From: an uncultured Prochlorococcus sp. | GTDB lineage: Bacteria > Cyanobacteriota > Cyanobacteriia > PCC-6307 > Cyanobiaceae | Length of the DNA stretch: 42,206 bases | Assembly (NCBI GenBank): GCA_902576415.1 | Contig: CACGVZ010000012.1 | Location: 1-42,206, forward strand | Reading direction: 5' to 3' | Part shown: in pieces, positions 1 to 6,629 of the stretch | Position numbering within the stretch: position 1 is the stretch's first letter | How the letters are laid out: each line of letters starts with the position of its first letter | The notes under the pieces: generated by a model | The model's database searches: none | Told to the model about the DNA's origin: nothing | What the model saw: only the letters and a program-made list of their open reading frames with translations | Program-made: the position numbers and the translations under genes

Positions 1-129
1 GTTAATGAAATGATTGAATCAGCTTTAAGGAGACATAATAGAAGATCTACAATAATATCAAGCGTACTTGGCTGGATCTTAATTGGAGGTTATTCGTTTG
101 GACTTTTTCAAGCAGTTCAAAATGTCTAA
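1..129 (+). CDS. small single-TM protein, possibly 5'-truncated by the window edge
   Basis: The frame is open from base 1 and stops with TAA at 127-129. An internal ATG at position 10 would give a 39-residue protein, but the true start may lie outside the window. The N-terminal part is basic and charged (ESALRRHNRRST), followed by one hydrophobic segment (SSVLGWILIGGYSFGLF) reaching almost to the C-terminus. It therefore looks like a small single-pass membrane protein. I do not recognise the family. There are 63 bases to the next gene on the same strand. Confidence 0.5.
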   Translation, partial: VNEMIESALRRHNRRSTIISSVLGWILIGGYSFGLFQAVQNV

Positions 130-192
130 TTAATCTTTTCTTTAAATAAGAACTTCCTAAATGATAAATTAATATAAGACTAATTATTTTTT

Positions 193-414
193 ATGAGGGA
201 ATATATTAAGGCAAATCTTACAGTGATAAGAAAATATTTAAAAAAACGAAAAAGGTATACATCAAAATTAAATAATGCTTCGATAATGGAAGAATTCAAA
301 GAATGGAGCAAAGATCCAATTCCTGAGACAGAATCAATATGGACTTTACCTGACTTAACAAGGAATGAAAGACTAAAAAATTTTTGTCGCTCAATTAAGA
401 AGGAAATAAGATAA
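193..414 (+). CDS. hypothetical small basic protein
   Basis: A 73-residue protein with no membrane segment. The N-terminal half is very basic (KKRKRYTSK), and a short tryptophan- and proline-containing stretch (EWSKDPIPETESIW) lies in the middle. I recognise no domain. It starts at an ATG directly after an AT-rich leader with no clear Shine-Dalgarno sequence. It ends five bases before the stop of the convergent small gene at 419-577. The composition could suit a nucleic-acid or ribosome-associated protein, but that is a guess. Confidence 0.5.
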   Translation: MREYIKANLTVIRKYLKKRKRYTSKLNNASIMEEFKEWSKDPIPETESIWTLPDLTRNERLKNFCRSIKKEIR

Positions 415-418
415 TTTT

Positions 419-577
419 TTAACTACCTAGTTGTATATGATTTACCTTTAAGTAAAAATAACCCGCAAATCCAACTATATTCAAAATTACAACGAAAATC
501 CAAGCTCCAATTGGCTGATTAGAATCAAATTTTTTTATTTTAACTTTTTCCTTTAGTCTTTCAATATATTTAGCCAT
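419..577 (-). CDS. small single-TM protein (52 aa)
   Basis: This short gene runs from ATG at 577 down to TAA at 419-421. The N-terminus is a basic amphipathic stretch (MAKYIERLKEKVKIKKF), followed by one hydrophobic segment at about residues 24-44 (GAWIFVVILNIVGFAGYFYL) and a short polar tail. This is the architecture of small thylakoid or plasma-membrane peptides. I cannot name the family. It is convergent with the 73-aa gene at 193-414. Support is the uninterrupted frame, the ATG start and the coherent one-helix design. Confidence 0.55.
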   Translation of the reverse strand: MAKYIERLKEKVKIKKFDSNQPIGAWIFVVILNIVGFAGYFYLKVNHIQLGS

Positions 578-879
578 AATTAAAAATATTAAAAAGAATA
601 TTTCTAATTATAGAGAGTTAAATTTTAAGGAATCTTAAATAAAATAAAATTTCTTTTAATTAGAATTTTTATTGTCAAGCCTGTTAATGGGATATTTAAT
701 TAACTCCTTTTTGAGATTTTTTAAAAGTTTATTGTGATTCAAAATTGTAAATTTCCTAGTAAAGGAATAATGCCATTTCATTGAATTAAAAAAAAACTTG
801 CTAATTCATTATTAATAAAATTATAATACTTATTACGGTCAAACAGACCATACATAATTTAAATAAGGACAAATTTTTC
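578..879. other. intergenic region holding the peroxiredoxin promoter
   Basis: About 300 AT-rich bases without a convincing gene. The only + strand reading frame with an ATG here is about 16 codons and is not reported as a gene. The right end carries a recognisable promoter and a dyad just upstream of the peroxiredoxin gene, described separately. Confidence 0.6.
798..852 (+). promoter_or_regulatory. predicted sigma70-type promoter with a dyad at the transcription start
   Basis: A perfect TATAAT lies at 822-827 with TTGCTA at 798-803, spaced 18 bases apart. Transcription would start near 834. An inverted repeat spans exactly that point: GGTC (837-840), five-base loop aaaca, GACC (846-849), extended by TA at 834-835 and TA at 851-852. 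It could be an operator overlapping +1 or a hairpin at the 5' end of the mRNA. An AAGGA ribosome-binding sequence lies about ten bases before the ATG at 880. Confidence 0.5.
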
Positions 880-1464
880 ATGAGCTTAAAAGTAGGCCAA
901 GAAGCACCAGACTTTAGTGCTACAGCAGTATATGATCAAGAGTTTAAGGAGATTACACTTTCAGGTCTAAGAGGTAAATGGGTTGTTCTATTCTTTTACC
1001 CACTAGATTTTACATTTGTATGTCCAACTGAAATCACAGCATTTAGTGATAGATACCAAGATTTCTCGGCACTTAATACGGAAATACTTGGTGTATCAGT
1101 TGATAGCAAGCACTGTCATTTGGCATGGATACAAACCCCAAGAAATGAAGGTGGTATTGGTGATATTAACTATCCGTTAGTTTCTGACTTAAAAAGAGAA
1201 ATTTGCCAGGCTTACAATGTTCTAAATGATGATGGGGAGGCTGATAGAGGTTTATTTCTTATCAATCCCGAGGGAGTAGTTATGCATACGACTGTTAACA
1301 AGGCTCCTGTAGGTAGAAATGTTGATGAAACGCTTAGGATTCTTCAAGGCTATCAATATGTTGCCGCAAACCCCGATGAAGTGTGTCCAGCAAACTGGAC
1401 CCCAGGGGAGAAAACAATGTTAGAGGACCCAAAAGGTAGTAAGGAATATTTTTCTGCGCTATAG
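880..1464 (+). CDS. typical 2-Cys peroxiredoxin
   Basis: Thioredoxin-dependent peroxidase of the AhpC/Prx1 class, reducing H2O2 and alkyl hydroperoxides in the cytoplasm. The protein is 194 residues, normal for the family. The peroxidatic cysteine is C48 in DFTFVCPTE and the resolving cysteine is C169 in EVCPANW. A GGIG motif at 91-94 and a C-terminal YF at 190-191 are also present. These match the GGLG and YF signatures linked to over-oxidation-sensitive Prx, so the enzyme may be inactivated by high peroxide. It has its own promoter and a long leader. It is convergent with the membrane-protein gene that ends at 1480. Confidence 0.96.
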   Translation: MSLKVGQEAPDFSATAVYDQEFKEITLSGLRGKWVVLFFYPLDFTFVCPTEITAFSDRYQDFSALNTEILGVSVDSKHCHLAWIQTPRNEGGIGDINYPLVSDLKREICQAYNVLNDDGEADRGLFLINPEGVVMHTTVNKAPVGRNVDETLRILQGYQYVAANPDEVCPANWTPGEKTMLEDPKGSKEYFSAL

Positions 1465-1479
1465 GAGAATTAGAAACAT

Positions 1480-2232
1480 TTAAGTAAGTAATGAGTAGTA
1501 AATAATTATATAAAAATAAAAAATAAATATATTCAAAAATGGGATAACATCCCCTTTTTGAGGTTTGGGCACGATCCAATCGCTCAAATTAGTTTTATAT
1601 GATAGGAAGGACCATGTATAAAAAGAAATTTCTATTGCGACTAGGATAAAAAGATTAATTAAATTTAGGTCATTTAAACCAAAATATCTATAAATATGAA
1701 ACTGATCATCAACACTAATATTAATAATTTGAAGATGCCAAAGATAGAGAGAAATCAAAATAAAATTTACCAATATTATTTTTTTTAAAAGAAACCTAGA
1801 TTTCTTAAAAATTAATAGGATAGAAATTAAGAATATGAAAAAACATATCTGTGGAATATCCGGTTTTGGGACATTAATTCCTTCAAGAAATAAATTAATT
1901 ATAAGATCAAAATTTATATATATATAATCAGCTATTAAGAAAGAGAGAAATATTAAATTTATTGCTACTAAGAATAATAATCTTTTTCCTTTAATTATTT
2001 TTTTACTATGGATTTTATCTTTAGTAAAACTATATTCTGTATAGTTTTTTAAAGAGTTTATATACACCAAATATGGACATATTGCTCCGCTCAAATAGTA
2101 AAGGATTAAATAAAAGGAAATATCATTAATATTGAGTGAATACAAATTAAACCATTGTTTTTGTATAAATGGAAGAATAAGTAAGAATGAGAGTGTAACT
2201 AATAACTTCGTTGTATTGATTTTAATTATCAA
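1480..2232 (-). CDS. polytopic membrane protein of unknown function
   Basis: A 250-residue, very hydrophobic protein with roughly six or seven predicted membrane helices. A short basic loop lies near residue 75 (KDKIHSKKIIKGKR) and a conserved-looking segment near the end (SDWIVPKPQKGDVIPF). I do not recognise a family. The start is TTG at 2232; no ATG lies in frame between it and the upstream stop. It follows the FtsH-like gene by 32 bases on the same strand and may be co-transcribed with it, which makes it a candidate membrane partner of that protein. Confidence 0.75.
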   Translation of the reverse strand: MIIKINTTKLLVTLSFLLILPFIQKQWFNLYSLNINDISFYLILYYLSGAICPYLVYINSLKNYTEYSFTKDKIHSKKIIKGKRLLFLVAINLIFLSFLIADYIYINFDLIINLFLEGINVPKPDIPQICFFIFLISILLIFKKSRFLLKKIILVNFILISLYLWHLQIINISVDDQFHIYRYFGLNDLNLINLFILVAIEISFYTWSFLSYKTNLSDWIVPKPQKGDVIPFLNIFIFYFYIIIYYSLLT

Positions 2233-2264
2233 GAAAATATTTTTTTTAATTTAAAGCAATTAAA

Positions 2265-4019
2265 TCAAACTTTCAACAATTTAGAAGTTGTTAATTTAAA
2301 AACTTTTTTATCTATAGTTTCTTTATTTAAAAGTATATCAACTAATTTATCTAGTAAGACTCTATTTTTTTTCAATATATTTATTGAATTATTTAATGAA
2401 ATTTTAGAAATATTTATGATTTCTTTATCTATTCTAGAACTGGTATTTTCTGCTATAAGAGGCTTTCTTCTAAATAATCCATCTCCTAAATACATTTCAT
2501 TATTATCAGAATCCATTGAAATTGGACCAATAATTGAAAATCCATATTTTGTAACCATTTCCCTTACGATATTTGTCGCATAAGAGATATCATTTATAGA
2601 GCATTGTGTAATTTCACCTTCACCAAAAACTATCGTTTCTGCTGCTCTTCCAGCTAGAGCAATTTCAATTTTTGAAAATAATAATTTTTTTGAAATCAAT
2701 CCGCTAGAAATTACATCTTCGTCAGGGCATATTTTTGTATATCCTCCTATAGATCCAGATCTAGGTAAAATCGTAATTTTATCAACTGATTCAATTCCAT
2801 TTCTCACAGCAGATACAATTGCTCTACCTACTTCGTTATAAGCAATAATTTTTTTCATATTAGGAGAAGTTATTAATGAGCTTCTCAGGCCAATGGTAAT
2901 TTTATCAAGAGCATTTTCTATATGAAGATCATTGATTAATTTAGATTCGTCTCTTGCACAGTGAATAGCACTCTCGTTCATCAAGTTTGCAAGATCTGCT
3001 CCCGAAAATCCGACTGTTCTAGAAGCCCAATATCCTAAGTCAACCTCACTTGAAAGTGGTTTGGAAAGTGAGTGAACTGAAAGAATTTTTTTTCTTCCAT
3101 CTAAATCTGGAAGCATTACTTCAATTTTCCTATCAAATCTACCTGGTCTTAATAATGCTGCATCCAAAATATCTGGTCTATTTGTTGCTGCTAAAACAAT
3201 AATCCCAGAATTATCAGCAAAACCATCTAATTCAGTTAGAAGCTGATTAAGGGTTTGTTCTCTTTCATCATTTCCACCTCCGATCCCAGACCCTCTTTGC
3301 CTACCAATGGAATCAATTTCATCAATAAAAATTATACAAGGAGATTTTTCCTTAGCCTTAGAGAAAAGATCACGAACTCGGCTTGCTCCAACACCAACAA
3401 AAAGTTCTACAAACTCTGAAGCCGATATTGAGAGAAAAGGTACTCCTGATTCACCAGCAATTGCTTTAGCTAATAATGTTTTTCCTGTCCCTGGTGGGCC
3501 TATTAGAAGAACTCCCTTAGGAACTTTCGCTCCAAGATTTTCAAATTTCTTTGGTTCTTTCAAAAATGTTATTACCTCTTTTAATTCCTCTGCGGCTTCA
3601 GGGACGCCAGCTACATCATCGAATCTCGTTTCTACATCATCAATAGTTACAAATTTAGATTGATTTTTGGTAAAACCAAAAGCTCTGGAGGCCAATTTTG
3701 ATGTACTCCTCAAGATTAAGACTATAGCTAATATAAAAATTAGGAAAAGACTTATTGAAGCGAATGAATTAGCAGCTGAGGCTTCTTTTCTACTATTGTT
3801 AATAGTTAGATCTACCTTATTTTCAGTAGCCTTTTCAAGGATTAATTGATCATTGTAAAGGATAGGTATTTTAAATTTATCTCCATTTTTATACAGAACA
3901 TCAATTTCTCTCTGCCTTGGATAGAAAAATATTGATTCTATTTTCCCCGTCTCTATATCTTCTAGAAGATCCGAATAACTTGATTTAGAATCTGAATATG
4001 AGAATTTTGATCTAAACAC
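2265..4019 (-). CDS. FtsH-like AAA protein with inactivated protease site
   Basis: The AAA module is clearly FtsH: Walker A GPPGTGKT at 174-181, Walker B FIDEID with D233/E234, and the second region of homology [18 protein letters not shown] from about 280. ATP hydrolysis should be intact. In the peptidase domain the usual HEAGH zinc site is NEVGR (residues 395-399), so both histidines are lost while E396 remains. The third ligand region SIND keeps D477. The N-terminus starts at GTG directly in the FSYSD region, with a stop 6 bases upstream, so the first membrane helix of normal FtsH is absent. One helix remains at about 87-104. At 584 residues it is shorter than ordinary FtsH. It is probably a chaperone-like or regulatory subunit, comparable to plastid FtsHi proteins, and might join hexamers with active FtsH. 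That function is inference. Confidence 0.9.
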   Translation of the reverse strand: MFRSKFSYSDSKSSYSDLLEDIETGKIESIFFYPRQREIDVLYKNGDKFKIPILYNDQLILEKATENKVDLTINNSRKEASAANSFASISLFLIFILAIVLILRSTSKLASRAFGFTKNQSKFVTIDDVETRFDDVAGVPEAAEELKEVITFLKEPKKFENLGAKVPKGVLLIGPPGTGKTLLAKAIAGESGVPFLSISASEFVELFVGVGASRVRDLFSKAKEKSPCIIFIDEIDSIGRQRGSGIGGGNDEREQTLNQLLTELDGFADNSGIIVLAATNRPDILDAALLRPGRFDRKIEVMLPDLDGRKKILSVHSLSKPLSSEVDLGYWASRTVGFSGADLANLMNESAIHCARDESKLINDLHIENALDKITIGLRSSLITSPNMKKIIAYNEVGRAIVSAVRNGIESVDKITILPRSGSIGGYTKICPDEDVISSGLISKKLLFSKIEIALAGRAAETIVFGEGEITQCSINDISYATNIVREMVTKYGFSIIGPISMDSDNNEMYLGDGLFRRKPLIAENTSSRIDKEIINISKISLNNSINILKKNRVLLDKLVDILLNKETIDKKVFKLTTSKLLKV

Positions 4020-4041
4020 TAATCTTTATAAGTGATTAATA

Positions 4042-4055
4042 AAGCATATATGCTT
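4042..4055. promoter_or_regulatory. 14-bp perfect palindrome between divergent genes
   Basis: AAGCATATATGCTT is a perfect palindrome lying 22 bases upstream of the FtsH-like start and about 95 bases upstream of rpmF. The position would overlap the promoter of the FtsH-like gene. It may be a regulator site. AT-rich palindromes also arise by chance, so confidence is low. Confidence 0.3.
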
Positions 4056-4150
4056 ATTTAAAAAATTGACGTATATAAACAAAATATACTCAAAAGTTTT
4101 GGAGATAACCAGTTAAAGGTTATATTATTATATGGAAATAAAGAAACAGA

Positions 4151-4321
4151 ATGGCTGTACCAAAGAAGAAAAAATCAAAGAGCAAAAGAAACCAAAGGCA
4201 CGCTGTTTGGAAAGGAAAAGCAGCAGTAGCAGCTCAAAAAGCTATATCTTTAGGTAAGTCAGTTTTAACTGGGAAAGCTCAAGGATTTGTTTATCCTATT
4301 GAAGAAGAAGAAGAAGAATAG
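4151..4321 (+). CDS. rpmF: 50S ribosomal protein L32
   Basis: A 56-residue protein beginning [18 protein letters not shown], the typical bacterial/plastid L32 N-terminus: a basic, unstructured tail that reaches into the large subunit. The central part ([19 protein letters not shown]) and the closing [10 protein letters not shown] match cyanobacterial forms. The C-terminal glutamates come from a (GAA)6 repeat, so their number may vary between strains. It lies alone on the plus strand between two minus-strand blocks, with three bases between its stop and that of the convergent Ycf20-like gene. Confidence 0.95.
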   Translation: MAVPKKKKSKSKRNQRHAVWKGKAAVAAQKAISLGKSVLTGKAQGFVYPIEEEEEE

Positions 4322-4324
4322 CTT

Positions 4325-4651
4325 TTAAGATCCTAATTTAAATGCTTCAAGTATAACGGCATAAATTGCACCAATTCTTAATTTATCAACTACGGTCCAT
4401 AGATAATAAAACTTTGAACTTGTGGCAGGTTTAATTCTTATAATGATTTCAATAAAAATAATGATTATTGGGACCATTATTAACTCATTTTTACCTTCAG
4501 ATATAAATTTTGTAATAAAATTTGCGAACAAAAAATAACCTGTCAAAACAGAAATTAGACCAATAGATTTTGTTCTCCAAGTATCACTTAGAAAACCAAA
4601 AAATAAATTATTTAACTGGTAGGCAATTCTTGAAAAATTAGTTTTTTGCAT
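4325..4651 (-). CDS. Ycf20-like / DUF565 membrane protein
   Basis: A 108-residue membrane protein. The layout and the end of the protein (KLRIGAIYAVILEAFKLGS) are the hallmark of cyanobacterial DUF565. The SDTWRTKSIGLISVLTGYF stretch near residues 22-40 also fits. Plastid and plant Ycf20 relatives (NPQ7 in Chlamydomonas) have been linked to non-photochemical quenching. About three hydrophobic segments are visible. Its start overlaps the end of the HAD phosphatase gene by 14 bases, implying translational coupling. The exact biochemical role is unknown. Confidence 0.8.
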   Translation of the reverse strand: MQKTNFSRIAYQLNNLFFGFLSDTWRTKSIGLISVLTGYFLFANFITKFISEGKNELIMVPIIIIFIEIIIRIKPATSSKFYYLWTVVDKLRIGAIYAVILEAFKLGS

Positions 4652-5399
4652 TACTAAAAGACACTAAATAATCACTTAGAAAGTTATAGTCAATGTATGA
4701 TTTTTTTAGTTTAGGGCCTTTGATTACATTTGCCACATTATTCTGATCACCAAGACTGTCTAAAATACAATCTAATTTAATATTTTCCTCAAGAACAATT
4801 GGGATATTTGAAGGAACAAAAATTGTTGGCAAGTTAGCTGCCAAGGAAGATTTCAATCCTGGATTGGAGTCTTCAAAAACAATTGAGTTGTTTTTATTTA
4901 TACCACTTAATTGGACAGCCTTTAAATATGGTAATGGATTTGGTTTCTTTAATTCAACGTCTTCACTTGAAATAATGAACTCAAAAGGGTTCAAGCCATT
5001 AAAAAGATAATCAACGAGAAGATTGGCTTGAATTCTTGAACTTGAAGTAACAATAAATTGTCTTACTTTTTTTCTATGTAATTCGTTTATTAATCTAAAA
5101 ACACCAGTTTTCAAACTAACGCAATTTTTTTTTATAATTTCTAAATAATGAAACTGTTTTGTTTCATGAATTTTGAGAATTAAATCTTCTGAGAAATTAT
5201 CATTATTATATTTAGCGTAATAAGCAATCCTATTTTTGCCCCCATTTATCTTCAGAAGTTTTATGTATGTATTAGTATCCCAATTCCAATCAATGCCAAG
5301 GTCATTAAAAGCATTATTAAAAGCAGGTAAATGGGCCTCTAATTCTGTATTTGCGATGGTCCCATCTAAATCCCAATAAACACCCTCCAGATAAGTCAC
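4638..5399 (-). CDS. HAD-superfamily phosphatase, CbbY/phosphoglucomutase-like
   Basis: All four HAD motifs are visible. Motif I is YWDLDGT with the nucleophile and acid/base aspartates at 10 and 12; motif II is FIVTSSS; motif III is the lysine in ELKKPNPLPYLKA; motif IV is IVFEDSNPG. A helical cap domain sits between motifs I and II (about residues 17-90). This is the CbbY/beta-phosphoglucomutase/Gph branch, which acts on small sugar phosphates. The substrate cannot be told from sequence; a sugar-bisphosphate by-product is plausible in a phototroph. The start is GTG at 5399 or TTG at 5402; no ATG is near. The gene sits 12-15 bases downstream of psb30. Confidence 0.85.
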   Translation of the reverse strand: MTYLEGVYWDLDGTIANTELEAHLPAFNNAFNDLGIDWNWDTNTYIKLLKINGGKNRIAYYAKYNNDNFSEDLILKIHETKQFHYLEIIKKNCVSLKTGVFRLINELHRKKVRQFIVTSSSRIQANLLVDYLFNGLNPFEFIISSEDVELKKPNPLPYLKAVQLSGINKNNSIVFEDSNPGLKSSLAANLPTIFVPSNIPIVLEENIKLDCILDSLGDQNNVANVIKGPKLKKSYIDYNFLSDYLVSFSNAKN

Positions 5400-5414
5400 C
5401 AAAAAGAATTTCTT

Positions 5415-5492
5415 TTATTTACGGTAAAAAACAAGAGCAATTATTGCTGGTCCTGCTAACGCAACTACAGCCAAAGGAATAAGTGTTGCCAT
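5415..5492 (-). CDS. psb30: Psb30 (Ycf12)-like photosystem II peptide
   Basis: A 25-residue peptide, short enough to be missed by gene callers. It begins MATLIPLAVVALAGPAIIAL and ends in a basic tail (VFYRK). The single helix with a central AGPA/GP is the core pattern of Psb30/Ycf12, a one-helix subunit at the periphery of the PSII core near cytochrome b559. It is somewhat shorter than the usual 30-35 residues at the N-terminus. ATG is at 5490-5492 and TAA at 5415-5417. It is followed on the same strand by the HAD and Ycf20-like genes. An unrelated one-helix peptide cannot be fully excluded. Confidence 0.7.
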   Translation of the reverse strand: MATLIPLAVVALAGPAIIALVFYRK

Positions 5493-5574
5493 GATTAATG
5501 AATATGTTTTGTGATACTATTTTTACAAATAAATGATGAAACTGTACTGATACGTTACAAGATTGAATTAAATT

Positions 5575-5922
5575 ATGAAATCATGGACATGTATAGAAAA
5601 TTGTGGGGCTTGTTGTAAATTCGACTTGAACGAAAGAAGCGATTTGGCTAACAAACTTAACAAAGAAGATATATCTTTGATAAATTCGATGACGGCTAAA
5701 GACGGTTGGTGTAAAAACCTGGACAGAGAAAATAAAAAATGCTTAATTTACGAAACCAGACCACATTTTTGCCGTGTAAGTGAATTTTCAACTTCATTTA
5801 AAGGATATTTGAAATCTGGTGATAAATTTTTGATAGATTGCTGCAAACAACATATTTCATCAAATTATGGATACCAAAGTAATGAGATGAAGTCTTTTAG
5901 AATTGCTGTCTCAGGAAAATGA
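5575..5922 (+). CDS. YkgJ-type cysteine-cluster (CxxxCxxCC) protein
   Basis: A 115-residue cytoplasmic protein of the UPF0153/YkgJ zinc- or iron-binding family. The N-terminal cluster is C6, C10, C13, C14, followed by C46, C56 and C66 in the typical CLIYETRPHFCR segment and a further CC near residue 90. The family is thought to bind a metal ion through these cysteines; its cellular role is not firmly established. Its last four bases (ATGA) overlap the start of the first UPF0016 gene, so it is probably co-expressed with the predicted metal transporter. Confidence 0.88.
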   Translation: MKSWTCIENCGACCKFDLNERSDLANKLNKEDISLINSMTAKDGWCKNLDRENKKCLIYETRPHFCRVSEFSTSFKGYLKSGDKFLIDCCKQHISSNYGYQSNEMKSFRIAVSGK

Positions 5923-6245
5923 ATAGTAAATTAGAAAAAAAAGAAAACAATCTAGAAAAAAGTTTTTTTTCAATATTTATAACGACTTTTACAACAATTT
6001 TTATTGCTGAACTTGGCGATAAAACTCAGATAGCAACATTAATGCTTTCTGCCGAATCGGGCAGGCCAATAGTTGTTTTTCTTGGAAGTTCTCTAGCATT
6101 AATAAGCTCTAGCATAGTAGGAGTTCTTATTGGTAAATGGGTATCAAAAAAAATATCTCCTAGCAAATTTGCTTTATCTACTGGTACTTTAATGATATTG
6201 ATAAGTATATTTTTAGCTTATGAAACATTCAAAAATTATTTATAA
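5919..6245 (+). CDS. UPF0016/GDT1 family half-transporter (Mn2+/Ca2+ exporter type), first copy
   Basis: A 108-residue membrane protein with about three helices and one copy of the family signature E-x-G-D-K-T (ELGDKTQIATL, residues 31-37). Full-length relatives (TMEM165, Gdt1, plant PAM71, cyanobacterial Mnx) carry two such repeats in one chain; Synechocystis Mnx exports Mn2+ from the cytosol into the thylakoid lumen. Here each repeat is a separate gene, and the second begins directly after this stop. The two products presumably form a heterodimer. The N-terminus has a charged leader of about 15 residues. The transported ion is inferred from the family. Confidence 0.88.
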   Translation: MNSKLEKKENNLEKSFFSIFITTFTTIFIAELGDKTQIATLMLSAESGRPIVVFLGSSLALISSSIVGVLIGKWVSKKISPSKFALSTGTLMILISIFLAYETFKNYL

Positions 6246-6557
6246 ATGGTTTTAAGTTTATTACTATCAACATTTCTAACAGTTTTCATAGCTGAATTAG
6301 GTGACAAAACTCAACTAGCTACTTTAACTATTAGTGGCACTTCAAATAAACCATTAGCAGTTTTTTTAGGATCTTCTTCAGCACTTGTTTTTGCAAGTTT
6401 ACTAGGTGCTTTAACAGGTGGTTCTATTTCAAGTTTTTTACCCGAAGTAGTTCTTAAGTCAATAGCGTCCATTACATTTTTCATCATTGGTATAAGGCTT
6501 TTTATCAACTCTTTCACCATCGAAAAAGAAGAAAAAGAAGAGAAAGAAAATAATTAG
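6246..6557 (+). CDS. UPF0016/GDT1 family half-transporter, second copy
   Basis: A 103-residue membrane protein with the signature ELGDKTQLATL at residues 17-23 in the first helix, then two further helices. It ends in a highly charged tail (KEEKEEKENN). Its ATG follows the stop of the preceding half-transporter with no spacer, so the two are translated together. They are recognisably related to each other (FIAELGDKTQ, then a VFLGSS segment), consistent with an ancestral duplication. It is probably the partner half of the Mn2+ exporter. Confidence 0.88.
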   Translation: MVLSLLLSTFLTVFIAELGDKTQLATLTISGTSNKPLAVFLGSSSALVFASLLGALTGGSISSFLPEVVLKSIASITFFIIGIRLFINSFTIEKEEKEEKENN

Positions 6558-6575
6558 TTTTAAGCTTGGATAATA

Positions 6576-6602
6576 AGGTGTAATAATGAAGTGTATACAC
6601 CT
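6576..6602. promoter_or_regulatory. 7-bp inverted repeat upstream of the RNase II-like gene
   Basis: AGGTGTA (6576-6582) and TACACCT (6596-6602) form an exact inverted repeat with a 13-base loop. The right arm overlaps a ten-base palindrome GTGTATACAC (6591-6600). No T-run follows, so it does not look like an intrinsic terminator. It lies 27 bases before the ATG at 6630. It could be an operator or an mRNA hairpin. Confidence 0.3.
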
Positions 6603-6629
6603 AAATTAATTAATAATTTCATTTAGATC

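Noticed and set aside
3307..3663. 118-codon plus-strand frame opposite the FtsH-like gene
   Set aside because: It lies wholly inside the conserved AAA domain on the other strand and encodes no recognisable protein; the minus-strand product is certain.
4303..4320. (GAA)6 repeat at the end of rpmF
   Set aside because: Encodes an acidic tail commonly seen in cyanobacterial L32; a multiple of three, so length changes would not shift the frame.
6576..6602. Inverted repeat as an intrinsic terminator of the UPF0016 genes
   Set aside because: No T-run follows the stem and the loop is 13 bases; kept only as a possible regulatory element.
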